Positions 8,483 through 16,519 of a DNA stretch of 64,000 nt are shown in pieces (the stretch's first letter is position 1; every line of letters begins with the position of its first letter). The notes beneath the pieces are model-generated. The model had not been told where the DNA came from. It made no database searches and saw nothing but the letters and a program-made list of their open reading frames with translations. Source of the DNA: Paenibacillus macerans (GTDB taxonomy: Bacteria; Bacillota; Bacilli; Paenibacillales; Paenibacillaceae); NCBI RefSeq assembly GCF_900454495.1, contig NZ_UGSI01000002.1:1895001-1959000 (forward strand), read 5' to 3'. The position numbers and the translations under genes are program-made.

Positions 8483-9394
8483 TTATTCCACATCAAAATC
8501 GAAATAGGTCGAAGGGTAAGGTTCGTTTTTTAACGTGTAATGCCACCATTCTTTGCTGTACGGTTTAAAACCTTGCTTGACCATCGCGGTCTTCAGGATG
8601 TAGCGGTGTTTGCGCTGCTCCTTGGTCAGCCCTTTGGCTCCGTGCGCGGAAATCGCCCCCAGGAAATCGACGCGGCCGCCCATATCGACTTCTTCCCCGG
8701 TCCGTTTGTACACCATGGTCAGATCGACCGTGCTGCCGCGGGAATGTCCGGATTTGGAAGAGAGGTAGCCGAGTTTGAACAGGTTTTTCTTGTCGACGTC
8801 GGGGTAAAATTTCTCTTTCATCAGTGTGTCCTGCGGTTTTTTGGACCAGGCGATGAAATGGTCGACCGCTTTTTGCGGGCGGTAGGCGTCGATGATCTTG
8901 AGCCGGTAGCCCTGCTTCTCCAAATCGTCGTTGACCTTTTTTAAAGCGCGGGCCGCCCTTAAGGTTAATATGGCAAAAGGGGCGTTATATCCGTCGATCC
9001 GCTCGCCGATAAAGTTGTCCCCGGTATAATAGCGGATGTCGTAAACCGCATCCGGGATCACTTCATCGAGATAGACGAATCCTTTTCCTTTGGGCAGTTG
9101 ATTCAGCTTTTCGATAGATTTGTCTTGTGATGCGTCCGGCGATGTACCCGGGGACAGTCCGTCTTGCGGCGAACCGGGCGGGGCCGTTTCCACTTGCGCG
9201 GCTGCGGCTCGGTCCGGACTTGCCGCGCTTTTCCCGGTTCCGGCGGTATTCCAGCTGATCAACAGCAGCAGGGCGGACAGGCCAAGCAGGATAGTCCGCC
9301 GCAGGCTTCGCCGGGCAAATCGGTACACACTCGCGCGAGGTTGAGGTTGGACGGAAGTATAGGGATCGGTAGAATTGCGGTTACGGGAAAACAT
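8483..9394 (-). CDS. Membrane-anchored VanX-like D-Ala-D-Ala dipeptidase
   Basis: Zinc peptidase of the M15D type, which in characterised members cleaves D-alanyl-D-alanine. The C-terminal domain has the zinc-site pattern SGHSRGSTVDLT and the EWWHY motif with the catalytic glutamate. A basic N-terminus is followed by a membrane helix (TILLGLSALLLLISW), then a Pro/Ser-rich spacer, so the enzyme faces the outside. I start it at ATG 9392-9394 because AAAGGAG lies just upstream; a longer frame to 9454 lacks such a site. There are no vanS/R/H/A genes nearby, so a wall-recycling role is more likely than vancomycin resistance. Confidence 0.85.
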   Translation of the reverse strand: MFSRNRNSTDPYTSVQPQPRASVYRFARRSLRRTILLGLSALLLLISWNTAGTGKSAASPDRAAAAQVETAPPGSPQDGLSPGTSPDASQDKSIEKLNQLPKGKGFVYLDEVIPDAVYDIRYYTGDNFIGERIDGYNAPFAILTLRAARALKKVNDDLEKQGYRLKIIDAYRPQKAVDHFIAWSKKPQDTLMKEKFYPDVDKKNLFKLGYLSSKSGHSRGSTVDLTMVYKRTGEEVDMGGRVDFLGAISAHGAKGLTKEQRKHRYILKTAMVKQGFKPYSKEWWHYTLKNEPYPSTYFDFDVE

Positions 9395-9458
9395 TGTATG
9401 GCTCCTTTCGTGTCTGCTTTCAATGGGGAAGCATAATGACGTAATTTTCTTCATTTCT

Positions 9459-9557
9459 TCATACGCCTCCGATAATTTCGAATCGCCCTTCGATCCAATA
9501 GCTGCCTGGAGTTTCTTTGACGAAAGTGCGCTGCTTGTCCTGCTTCTTTTCGCTCAT
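9459..9557 (-). CDS. Small 32-residue protein upstream of the VanX-like gene
   Basis: A short gene with a near-perfect CTAAGGAGGT site 6 bases before its ATG. The product starts MSEKKQDKQRTFVKE and ends GRFEIIGGV; it is charged at the N-terminus and has no membrane helix or signal peptide. It ends 64 bases before the dipeptidase start on the same strand, so both are probably on one transcript. I do not recognise a family. The quality of the ribosome site is the main evidence that it is translated. Confidence 0.6.
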   Translation of the reverse strand: MSEKKQDKQRTFVKETPGSYWIEGRFEIIGGV

Positions 9558-9702
9558 GGCAGACCTCCTTAGGGCGTATTTACTTCTATTTTAATGCATG
9601 CGGATAAGGGCGTACAGCCTACTTGAAGTGAGGCGCGGGATGTGAGACTTTGATCACTACCACGAAAGAAAGTTCTATTATATTCTCGTAGGAGGGATTG
9701 TC

Positions 9703-9981
9703 TTGGCAAAGATCAGGATCGGGAAAATCAGCTTTTGGCATGTGCATGCTTGGGATTATGAAAGAGGCCGGGAACCATGCGCGGGCCGTTCCTCAGATAA
9801 TCGCTGAGGCGCGGTCCGCTCCCATGTTCGCTTACATTTTCATGCTCATGGTTTTGGCGGTTGTCCCCCCAGAAAAGAAGCCAATTCAAAACTCCTTGAA
9901 AATGCCATTAATGCAAAATGCGGTAAATTGAAAGAAGATGAGATGATTGGGAATTTTTTGGAAAGGGGTTATCGCGTGTGA
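9703..9981 (+). pseudogene. Remnant beginning like a Gfo/Idh/MocA dehydrogenase
   Basis: TTG 9703 follows a good GTAGGAGGG site. The first codons give AKIRIGKISFWHVHAWDYER, which matches the N-terminus of NAD-dependent Gfo/Idh/MocA oxidoreductases. The similarity then ends and the frame meets TGA at 9805-9807. The same frame continues open to TGA 9979-9981 with an unrecognised lysine-rich segment. A full family member has about 340 residues, so this looks like a large deletion plus decay. The frame's last codons overlap the start of the next small gene. Confidence 0.45.
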
Positions 9982-10154
9982 ATGGTTCTTCTCTGGGAAC
10001 GGACAAAGAGGCTGTTTTGGTGGAGATGAAGCGGTTGAAGCAGAAGGCGGACCGGCTGCTCGCGATGTCGATCAGGCTGGGCCAGCCCGGGCTGGTCGTG
10101 GAAGCGGAGCAGTTGTACCGGGAAATCGACAAGCTATCGGAATATTCGGGATAA
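9978..10154 (+). CDS. Small helical protein, 58 residues
   Basis: GTG start with AAAGGGG about 10 bases upstream. The product is predicted to form a helical hairpin: VEMKRLKQKADRLLAMSIRL, a turn at GQPGL, then VVEAEQLYREIDKLSEYSG. The shape and size recall Spo0E-like phosphatases of sporulation, but the SxxxD signature of that family is absent, so I do not assign it. It starts inside the stop region of the upstream remnant and is followed by an AT-rich terminator. Confidence 0.55.
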   Translation: MNGSSLGTDKEAVLVEMKRLKQKADRLLAMSIRLGQPGLVVEAEQLYREIDKLSEYSG

Positions 10155-10184
10155 AGCGGATAATGTTATATGTATGTAATGTTA

Positions 10185-10217
10185 AATAACATATATAAAA
10201 ATATGTTATTTTTTTTG
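10185..10217 (+). terminator. AT-rich terminator
   Basis: AATAACATAT (10185-10194) pairs perfectly with ATATGTTATT (10201-10210) and is followed by T residues to 10216. It closes the small gene ending at 10154. The stem has few G-C pairs, so efficiency is uncertain. Confidence 0.6.
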
Positions 10218-10228
10218 ACATAAATATA

Positions 10229-10256
10229 TTGACAAGTCCTCGGAATCGCCTATAAT
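10229..10256 (+). promoter_or_regulatory. Consensus sigma-A promoter
   Basis: TTGACA at 10229-10234 and TATAAT at 10251-10256 are exact consensus hexamers 16 bases apart. A second TTGACA lies at 10215-10220. It reads into the MpsC-family gene at 10334. Confidence 0.75.
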
Positions 10257-10333
10257 TAAACACAAGATTCATCGTTTTAAGGATCGCACCCGATTAATAT
10301 GACATATTATCTTACATGAAATGGGGTGTGGGG

Positions 10334-10711
10334 ATGATTACTTCGGCGGGCGAACTGAAGCAGGAAATTTTGAGGATTTACAACGCGATCAATAAGCGGA
10401 TTTTTAACGTGGGTGTAAAACAGCAAAAGGTGGATTTCGTCGGCAACAAAATCGTGATCGTCTCCTTAAATGGACGAGTCCCGGTGTTGAAGCTTTTGGA
10501 CGAGGAGTACCGTTTTTCGACAAGACAGCTCGATTATTTGCTGTTTCAGGTCTTTAAGCGGGAAATCAAGGCGGCGCTTGAGCAGCAATTTCAATTGAAT
10601 ATTGTCGCAGTACTCAAAGATTACGATGCCGAGACCGAATTTTCCGGTACGATCGTGGTCTTGGATCGCGACGTGGAGCATTATCTGAAGGAACCGCCGG
10701 AACTCCGGTAG
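10334..10711 (+). CDS. DUF2294 / MpsC-family protein
   Basis: A 125-residue soluble protein starting MITSAGELKQEILRIYNAIN, with the family's GxGP-like core replaced by VGNKIVIVSLNGRVPVLKLL and the end ETEFSGTIVVLDRDVEHYL. DUF2294 members are linked by annotation to an MpsABC membrane-potential system, but no MpsA or MpsB is nearby and the role here is unknown. ATG 10334 is chosen because a G-rich site precedes it; ATG 10316 has none. A consensus promoter lies about 78 bases upstream, and the gene seems to be transcribed alone. Confidence 0.7.
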   Translation: MITSAGELKQEILRIYNAINKRIFNVGVKQQKVDFVGNKIVIVSLNGRVPVLKLLDEEYRFSTRQLDYLLFQVFKREIKAALEQQFQLNIVAVLKDYDAETEFSGTIVVLDRDVEHYLKEPPELR

Positions 10712-10816
10712 CGGAGAGCCGGTTAATCGTCAGTTTGGACTCGTGGGCGCATCGAAGGATGCGCCTGCGGACCTGGGCTGGCGATTTTTTTGTACCCGAA
10801 TTTGCTATTAAAAAAA

Positions 10817-11235
10817 GGGCTCAACCTTAATAATCAGCGCTTGACAGGGAAGGCCGGTAAGCGATCGTGGCAAGCAATATCGGCAGATCAACATCCGCTG
10901 TCCGGACGCTTTGCACGATTATCCCGTTTGATCCGGCAGCAGAGAGGAAGATAAATTCAGGAGAGGAAAAAAGGTTTGGGAGAAGCAGACATGTTCGAGA
11001 TCGTTAATTTCGAGATCGTTAGACAGGTTTGTGAGAAGGAGATTTAGGAGAAGTGAAGCAGACCTGGCGGGAGGAATGGGGCAAGACACCGTGAAAAATG
11101 AAAGGGCCGTAATCAGCCCCCCCCCCTCTGCCCCCTGAACAAGAGGGATAATCGTGCAAAGCAGCGTGCAGGGATACCAGGACACGAACGCTATCATAAT
11201 TTATTTTGTCAAGCACTGATCTCGGTTTTGAGCCC
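10817..11235. repeat. MITE-like inverted-repeat element in front of the ABC operon
   Basis: The left end at 10817-10845 (GGGCTCAACC...GCGCTTGAC) is the inverse of the right end at 11208-11235 (GTCAAGCACTGATC...GAGCCC). Both sides are flanked by A6 (10811-10816 and 11236-11241), which could be a target duplication. Inside, GCTTTGCACGATTATCCC at 10908-10925 is exactly inverted at 11145-11162. The centre is purine-rich with a direct repeat TCGAGATCGTTA. No transposase frame is present. The same end motif bounds the elements at 39011-39349 and 41033-41354. Confidence 0.6.
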
Positions 11236-11269
11236 AAAAAAGATTTGCACTTTAAGGAGGATGGGGAGC

Positions 11270-12052
11270 ATGCAGCCGAAAATCGAAATTTCCGGGGTCA
11301 GCAAATGGTTTCGCCGAAACGGTCAGGAGATTCCCGCCATGCGGGAAACGAGTCTGACGATCGAGGAGGGCCGGTTCGTCAGCATGATCGGTCCGAGCGG
11401 ATGCGGAAAGTCGACCTTGTTCAACATTATCGCCGGCCTGATTCCGCCCTCGACCGGGCAGGTGATCGCGGACGGGCGCAATATCGTCGGTAAAACGGGT
11501 TATGTCGGCTATATGCTGCAAAAAGACATGCTGCTGCCGTGGCGGACGATTCTGGACAACATCATCCTCGGCATGGAGGTGCGCGGCGTTCCGTGCAAGG
11601 AGGCCGCAGAGCGGGCCTTGCCTTTGATGGAGAAGTACGGGCTGAAGGGGTTTGACAAGCATTATCCGCAGGAGCTGTCGGGAGGCATGCGGCAGCGGGC
11701 GGCGCTGCTCAGGACGCTGCTGTACGACCGCGACATCATTTTGCTGGACGAGCCCTTCGGCGCGCTGGACGCGCAAACCCGGCTGACGATGCAAAACTGG
11801 CTGCTGCAAATCTGGACGGACTTCGGCAAAACGGTGCTGTTCGTCACGCACGACATCGACGAGGCGATTTATTTGTCCGACGACATTTACGTATTTTCCC
11901 AGCGCCCCGGGCGCGTGAAGTCGAAAATTACGGTCACGATGGAGCGTCCGCGCAAGACGGAAGACATGACCTCGCCGGATTTTATGGAGCTCAAGCATCA
12001 TCTGCTTGATGAGCTTGCGGCGGGGCACGCGGAAGAGGACATCGCTTTATAG
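11270..12052 (+). CDS. ABC transporter ATP-binding protein (SsuB/TauB/nitrate type)
   Basis: ATPase that powers the importer encoded by the next two genes. All motifs are present: Walker A GPSGCGKST, Q-loop MLQKDMLLPW, signature LSGGMRQRAALLR, Walker B IILLDEPFGALD and the switch histidine in FVTHDIDEA. The 260-residue size is normal. I choose ATG 11270, nine bases after AAGGAGG; ATG 11261 touches that site and TTG 11228 lies before it. The gene begins only 35 bases after the inverted-repeat element, so the operon's leader probably arises inside it. Confidence 0.95.
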   Translation: MQPKIEISGVSKWFRRNGQEIPAMRETSLTIEEGRFVSMIGPSGCGKSTLFNIIAGLIPPSTGQVIADGRNIVGKTGYVGYMLQKDMLLPWRTILDNIILGMEVRGVPCKEAAERALPLMEKYGLKGFDKHYPQELSGGMRQRAALLRTLLYDRDIILLDEPFGALDAQTRLTMQNWLLQIWTDFGKTVLFVTHDIDEAIYLSDDIYVFSQRPGRVKSKITVTMERPRKTEDMTSPDFMELKHHLLDELAAGHAEEDIAL

Positions 12053-12103
12053 CCGAGCTTAGCATATCACATTTATCCAGGAGATTTAGGAGGCGATTCT
12101 ACG

Positions 12104-13045
12104 ATGGAAACGGTACGAAAATCGGCTTTTGTGGTTCAGGCGCTGCCGGCGGATGCGGCGGAGACGGCGGGTGCTGCGGGAAAGGCGGAAAAAGAGGGAA
12201 GGGCGGCCAAAGCGGCGAAAGCGGCCAAGGCGCAGGCCGCGTCCCGTTCCGCTCCGCTGATCCACGATGAGGAAGCGGCCGCCCGGAGGCGGGCCCGCGT
12301 GATCGGCTGGGGCAGATTTGCCGTGGCGGTCCTGTTGTTTGTCGTATGGGAGGTGTTTACCCGGCTTGACTGGCTTGATCCTTATTACTGGAGCAGCCCG
12401 AGCGTTATTTTGCAAACGACTTGGGTACAGTTGACGGCAGGCACGCTGCTTTCCGACATCATCTACACGTCCGGCTCCACCGTGCTTGGCTTCGTGTTCG
12501 GGACGCTGCTTGGCGCGCTGCTCGGCCTCTCCTTCTGGTGGTCAAAGAGCTATGCCGGCATCAGCGAACCTTACCTGATCGTCCTGAACGCCATGCCGAA
12601 GCTGGCGCTGGCCCCGGTGCTCGTCATTTTGCTCGGGATCGGCTTTTTTTCCAAAGTGGCGCTCGCTTTTTCGATGACAGTCGTCGTGGCGGCCCTATCG
12701 GCTTACAGCGGGGTCAAAAGCGTTGATCCGGACATGGAAAAGCTGATGTATTCGCTGGGCGCCAAACGGATGCAGGTGTTCACCAAAGTGGTGATTCCGT
12801 GGTCGATGCCGTGGATCATCAGCAGCCTGCGCATCAACATTGCGCTCGCGCTGGCGGGAGCGATCGTCGGCGAGTTTATCGCCTCCAGCCAGGGCGTCGG
12901 CCGGATGATCATGTATGCCGGCACGATTCTCGACATCAATCTCGTGTGGGTCGGCGTGGTCGTGCTGTCGGCGCTGTCCATGGTCATGTATTGGGGCGTG
13001 GTGCTGCTGGAAAAAGGACTGTCAAAGGGACTTGGCGTGAGGTAG
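12104..13045 (+). CDS. ABC transporter permease (SsuC/TauC type)
   Basis: Integral membrane subunit of the importer. After an unusual Ala/Lys-rich hydrophilic N-terminus of about 65 residues (AAKAAKAAKAQAA), there are about six membrane helices. The cytoplasmic EAA-like loop is represented by EKLMYSLGAKRMQVFTKVVI. Total length 313, longer than usual because of the N-terminus. AGGAG is present upstream. It lies 51 bases after the ATPase gene and 41 before the binding protein. Confidence 0.93.
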   Translation: METVRKSAFVVQALPADAAETAGAAGKAEKEGRAAKAAKAAKAQAASRSAPLIHDEEAAARRRARVIGWGRFAVAVLLFVVWEVFTRLDWLDPYYWSSPSVILQTTWVQLTAGTLLSDIIYTSGSTVLGFVFGTLLGALLGLSFWWSKSYAGISEPYLIVLNAMPKLALAPVLVILLGIGFFSKVALAFSMTVVVAALSAYSGVKSVDPDMEKLMYSLGAKRMQVFTKVVIPWSMPWIISSLRINIALALAGAIVGEFIASSQGVGRMIMYAGTILDINLVWVGVVVLSALSMVMYWGVVLLEKGLSKGLGVR

Positions 13046-13086
13046 TGCATCGCACCGTTATCCATTCAACTTGAGGGGGAAACCGT

Positions 13087-14124
13087 ATGAAGAAAAGAAT
13101 CACATTGCCGCTGCTGCTGGCTTTGGCGCTGGCCGGCGGACTGCTCGCCGGATGCGGGGGCAAGAAGGACGAGCCGACGGCGGAAGCCGCGCCCGGCGGG
13201 GAAAAACTCAAAAAGATCGTCATCGCCGAGCCGGTCCATTCCACAGGGTATTTACCGCTTTACCTGGCTCAGCGGGAAGGCTACTTCCAAAAACGCGGGC
13301 TCGATGTGGAGGTGATCCAGGCGTCCGGCGGGGCGCACGTGACCGCCGTCGTCAGCGGCGACGCCTGGGGCGTTATCGGCGGCACGGAGTCCAATGCGCT
13401 GGCCAACAACAAAAACTCCGACCCGATCGTGTCGGTCGTGAATGTCGTCAACCGGGCCAACGTGTACCTGGTCGCGAAAAAAGGGCTGGCGCCCAAAAGC
13501 GGCTCAGAAGCCGATCTGAAGGAATTTTTCCAAGGGAAAAAAATCAACGCGGGGCGCCACGGCGGAACCCCGAATCTGCTGATCCGTTATTTGCTGCTGT
13601 ATTTGGGGCTTGATCCGGAAAAAGACGTCACCCTGCTGGAACCGGCCGACGCGTCGACCGTGGTAACGATGGTGCAGCAGGGCGCGGCCGATATCGGCAA
13701 CGGCGCCGAACCGCAAATCAGCGACGGGATCTCCAAAGACGTATGGGGCGAGCCGTTTTACAAGTTCCACGATTTCGGCGATTTCTCCTATTCGGTGCTG
13801 AGCGTCAAAAAATCGACGATTGCAAACGATCCGGAAACGGTGCAAAAATTCGTCGATGCGATCAAAGAAGCGCTGAACGCCGTCAACAACGACAAGGAGC
13901 TGGCGCAAAAAAATATGAAAGCCGAGTTCCCGACGCTGTCGGACGAGGCGATCCAGGCTTCGCTTGACCGGGCGTATGAGGACAGCTTGTGGAGCCGGGA
14001 CGGGTTTATTACGGAGGCGGCCGTTAAGCAAGATATGGACGTGCTGATCAAAACCGGCATTTTTAAAGGCGATTATGCTTATGACCAATTGGTGGACATG
14101 CAGTTTGTGAACAAATCCAAATAA
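13087..14124 (+). CDS. NMT1/SsuA-type substrate-binding lipoprotein
   Basis: Extracellular binding protein for the importer. A lipoprotein signal ends in LLAGCGG, with a charged spacer, then a periplasmic-binding fold typical of the NMT1/THI5-like group (EPVHSTGYLPLYLAQREGYF). Members of this group bind thiamine pyrimidines, sulfonates, nitrate or related small molecules; the ligand cannot be chosen from sequence. Length 345. The linked isochorismatase-family hydrolase suggests an amide or carbamoyl-type nitrogen compound, but that is inference. Confidence 0.9.
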   Translation: MKKRITLPLLLALALAGGLLAGCGGKKDEPTAEAAPGGEKLKKIVIAEPVHSTGYLPLYLAQREGYFQKRGLDVEVIQASGGAHVTAVVSGDAWGVIGGTESNALANNKNSDPIVSVVNVVNRANVYLVAKKGLAPKSGSEADLKEFFQGKKINAGRHGGTPNLLIRYLLLYLGLDPEKDVTLLEPADASTVVTMVQQGAADIGNGAEPQISDGISKDVWGEPFYKFHDFGDFSYSVLSVKKSTIANDPETVQKFVDAIKEALNAVNNDKELAQKNMKAEFPTLSDEAIQASLDRAYEDSLWSRDGFITEAAVKQDMDVLIKTGIFKGDYAYDQLVDMQFVNKSK

Positions 14125-14145
14125 ACGATTGCGGGGTGAGGATTC

Positions 14146-14802
14146 GTGGACAACAATCTGGAACAAAAGCTTCTGCACAGCCGTACGGCCGTTTTAGTCG
14201 TCGATGTGCAGAACGATTACTGTCATCCGGAAGGGGCGCTGGCCAAGGTCGGAAGCGACGTCAGCGGCGTGCGCGGGATGATGCCGAACCTGCATCGCCT
14301 GCTGGCGGCGGCCAGACGTTATGAAGTTCCGGTCATATTTATCCAGACGTTCCATGAAGAAGCGACCGATTCCGCGGCCTGGAAAGCCCGCTCGAACGGA
14401 CGGTCGCTGGAGGTGTGCCGGACGGGCACCTGGGGGGCCGGCTTCTATGAAGTCGCCCCCGAGCCGGGCGAAACGGTGGTGAACAAACACCGCTACAGCG
14501 CGTTTGTCAATACGCGGCTCGATTCCGTGCTGCGCAGCCAAAAAATCGAAACCCTGATCATGACCGGGGTCAGCACCAACGTTTGCGTGGAATCGACGGC
14601 GAGGGACGGGTTTATGCTCGATTACCACATCGTATTGCTCAGCGACGCCTGCGCTTCTTACTCCAAGGAGGCTCATGAAATGACGATGGAAAACATCAGA
14701 GGGTATTTTGGCGATGTAACGGAGTCCGGAAGCGTCATTGCTCTCTGGGAGCGGGAACGGAAAGCGCCGGAAATGCTGCTGAAGGTCGCGAAACAACGGT
14801 GA
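14146..14802 (+). CDS. Isochorismatase-family cysteine hydrolase
   Basis: A 218-residue enzyme of the family that includes nicotinamidase, RutB ureidoacrylate amidohydrolase and N-carbamoylsarcosine amidase. The catalytic triad is complete: D20 in VVDVQNDY, K114 in VNKHRYSAF and C147 in STNVCVES. It starts with GTG after a GGGGTGAGG site and overlaps the transporter gene downstream by 4 bases (GTGA). It probably hydrolyses the compound brought in by the ABC importer; the exact substrate is unknown. Confidence 0.9.
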   Translation: MDNNLEQKLLHSRTAVLVVDVQNDYCHPEGALAKVGSDVSGVRGMMPNLHRLLAAARRYEVPVIFIQTFHEEATDSAAWKARSNGRSLEVCRTGTWGAGFYEVAPEPGETVVNKHRYSAFVNTRLDSVLRSQKIETLIMTGVSTNVCVESTARDGFMLDYHIVLLSDACASYSKEAHEMTMENIRGYFGDVTESGSVIALWERERKAPEMLLKVAKQR

Positions 14803-16403
14803 CGGAAGCAGCGCTGCAAAAAAGCAAGGCCGCCGCAGGCCGCCCTTTGGGGAACCCCCCGCTGAACAGCAGGCGGCGCCTGCTCGTTCAATACATCATT
14901 TGCACCGGGGCTTTCTTGTCCAATCTTTCCGCCGGTCTGTTCAATATCGCGTTGGTGGACATCGCTCATGACTTTGGGGTGAACATGGCTGTCGCGCAAT
15001 GGATCGTTACGGCATATCTGCTTGTCATCTCGGTGCTGCTGCCGATCATGGGGCGGCTTGGCGATACGTTCGGCAGGCGGACCGTACACAACCTCGGGTA
15101 CTTCTGTTTTGCCCTTGGGGCGCTCTGCTGCGCCCTGGCCCCGTCGCTCGGCTGGCTGCTCGCCTTCCGGGCCGTGCAGGGCGTGGGCGCTTCGATGTAT
15201 CAGGCGACGAACATGGCGCTGATCGTCTCGGTGTTTCCCCCGGAGAAGCGGGGCAAAGCGCTGGGCCTGATCAGCACGTTCGTCGCCGCCGGCTCGATGA
15301 TCGGTCCCAGCCTCGGCGGCGTGCTGATCCAATGGTTCTCCTGGGAGACCAGCTTCTGGCTGCTTGCCGGAGCCGCGCTCCTGGCTTGGGGGCTGGCCCA
15401 GCGGTTTATTCCCAAAGATCCGCCTGTGCATGAAGGGCGGATCGATGCGACCGGAGCGTTTTTGTTCGCAGCCGCCTTAGCGGGGCTGGTGACGGCGATC
15501 AATCTCGGCTCCGCGTGGGGCTGGTTTTCTCCGGCGGTACTGGCTCTGCTGCTGCTGTTCGCCGCCGGCGCGGCCGGCTTTGCCGCCTGGTGCCTTTCTT
15601 CCCGGTGGGAAGCTAGACGTGTGAACGGGTCGGGCGGCGCGGCCGGAGGGAGAATATTTCGCGGGCGCGCAAGCTCTCCGTTCATCGACCTGCGGCTGCT
15701 TGCCGACGGGGCGATGAATACGGGCATCTGGATCACCATCGTCACGTATATGGCAGCCTTTTCGGCCCAGCTTGTCCTGCCGGTGTTTCTGCGCAGCGAG
15801 CTGGGCATCCCGCCCGCGTTGGCCGGGCTGATCATGATGGGCTATCCGCTCGCGCTGATCGTCGCTTCCCCGGTGTTCGGCAGCTGGTCGGACAAGCTGG
15901 GTCCTTTGCCGTTGCTGGCGGCGGGGCTGCTGACGATGGGCGGCGTGCTGGCGGTCCTCGGATTTTTGACGGCGGCGCATCCGCTGCTGCTGCTGATCGC
16001 GCTGATCGTCCTGCTCGGCATTTCCATGGGCATGGTCACCTCGCCGAACAACAGCCTTGTCATGGGCCGGGCAGGCGGCGGCCAACTGGGTTTGATCAGC
16101 AGCCTGCTCGCTTTGTCCCGGAACCTCGGCATGATGTTCGGGACAGCCGCGGGCGGCGCGCTGCTCACCGGCGGGGCGGGCAATGCGGGAGATTGGGGAA
16201 AGGCGGGGACGAATGCGGCCGGCGGCGCCGGAACGCCCGGAATGGCTCAAACGGCCGGGGCGGCGCAGATGCTGGAGCTGGCCGGCTTCCATACGGTTTT
16301 TGCCATTTGCCTGGTGCTGGTGCTGTTTTCCCTGCTGCTTCTGCTCTTCACCGTTCGTCAGGGCAGACATCGCCGTAAGGAGACGGTATCATCGAAAATT
16401 TAA
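14799..16403 (+). CDS. MFS transporter, 14-helix DHA2 (EmrB/QacA) type
   Basis: Proton-driven exporter of 534 residues with about 14 membrane helices. Family features include the motif near MGRLGDTFGRRTVHNLG and motif C-like GPSLGGVLIQWFSW. It starts at GTG within the stop of the hydrolase gene, so translation is coupled. Alanine/glycine-rich low-complexity loops lie around 15630 and 16180-16270. It may export a product or toxic analogue handled by the operon. A strong terminator follows. Confidence 0.92.
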   Translation: MTEAALQKSKAAAGRPLGNPPLNSRRRLLVQYIICTGAFLSNLSAGLFNIALVDIAHDFGVNMAVAQWIVTAYLLVISVLLPIMGRLGDTFGRRTVHNLGYFCFALGALCCALAPSLGWLLAFRAVQGVGASMYQATNMALIVSVFPPEKRGKALGLISTFVAAGSMIGPSLGGVLIQWFSWETSFWLLAGAALLAWGLAQRFIPKDPPVHEGRIDATGAFLFAAALAGLVTAINLGSAWGWFSPAVLALLLLFAAGAAGFAAWCLSSRWEARRVNGSGGAAGGRIFRGRASSPFIDLRLLADGAMNTGIWITIVTYMAAFSAQLVLPVFLRSELGIPPALAGLIMMGYPLALIVASPVFGSWSDKLGPLPLLAAGLLTMGGVLAVLGFLTAAHPLLLLIALIVLLGISMGMVTSPNNSLVMGRAGGGQLGLISSLLALSRNLGMMFGTAAGGALLTGGAGNAGDWGKAGTNAAGGAGTPGMAQTAGAAQMLELAGFHTVFAICLVLVLFSLLLLLFTVRQGRHRRKETVSSKI

Positions 16404-16417
16404 AATAAACCACGAGA

Positions 16418-16442
16418 AACCTCGCCGGCGGCGAGGTTTTTT
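16418..16442 (+). terminator. Terminator of the ABC/hydrolase/MFS operon
   Basis: AACCTCGCC (16418-16426) pairs with GGCGAGGTT (16430-16438) around a three-base loop, continuing into a run of six T residues. It lies 15 bases after the MFS stop. Confidence 0.9.
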
Positions 16443-16519
16443 AAGATTTTTGAAGGAATTTGCTGAGTTATGTAGAAATTTCACATCTAGCATCGTATCA
16501 GGAAGCGGGGTGAAATGAA

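Noticed and set aside
8483..9394. A vancomycin-resistance cluster around the VanX-like gene
   Set aside because: No ligase, dehydrogenase or VanR/VanS genes are nearby; the neighbours are an exonuclease and a gene remnant.
9703..9981. Selenocysteine reading of the TGA at 9805
   Set aside because: There is no SECIS-like hairpin right after the TGA and the flanking protein does not resemble a selenoprotein; decay explains it better.
10743..10795. Terminator after the MpsC-family gene
   Set aside because: GGCGCATC-GAAG-GATGCGCC forms a clear hairpin, but the only T-run lies about 20 bases further on, so it is not a standard intrinsic terminator.
11121..11180. Possible TPP riboswitch fragment (GAAC...GGATAAT...GCAGCGTGCAGGGA) ahead of an NMT1-type importer
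   Set aside because: The 3' part looks similar, but the CTGAGA pyrimidine-sensor segment and the P1 pairing are missing, and the matching bases belong to the internal inverted repeat of the MITE-like element.
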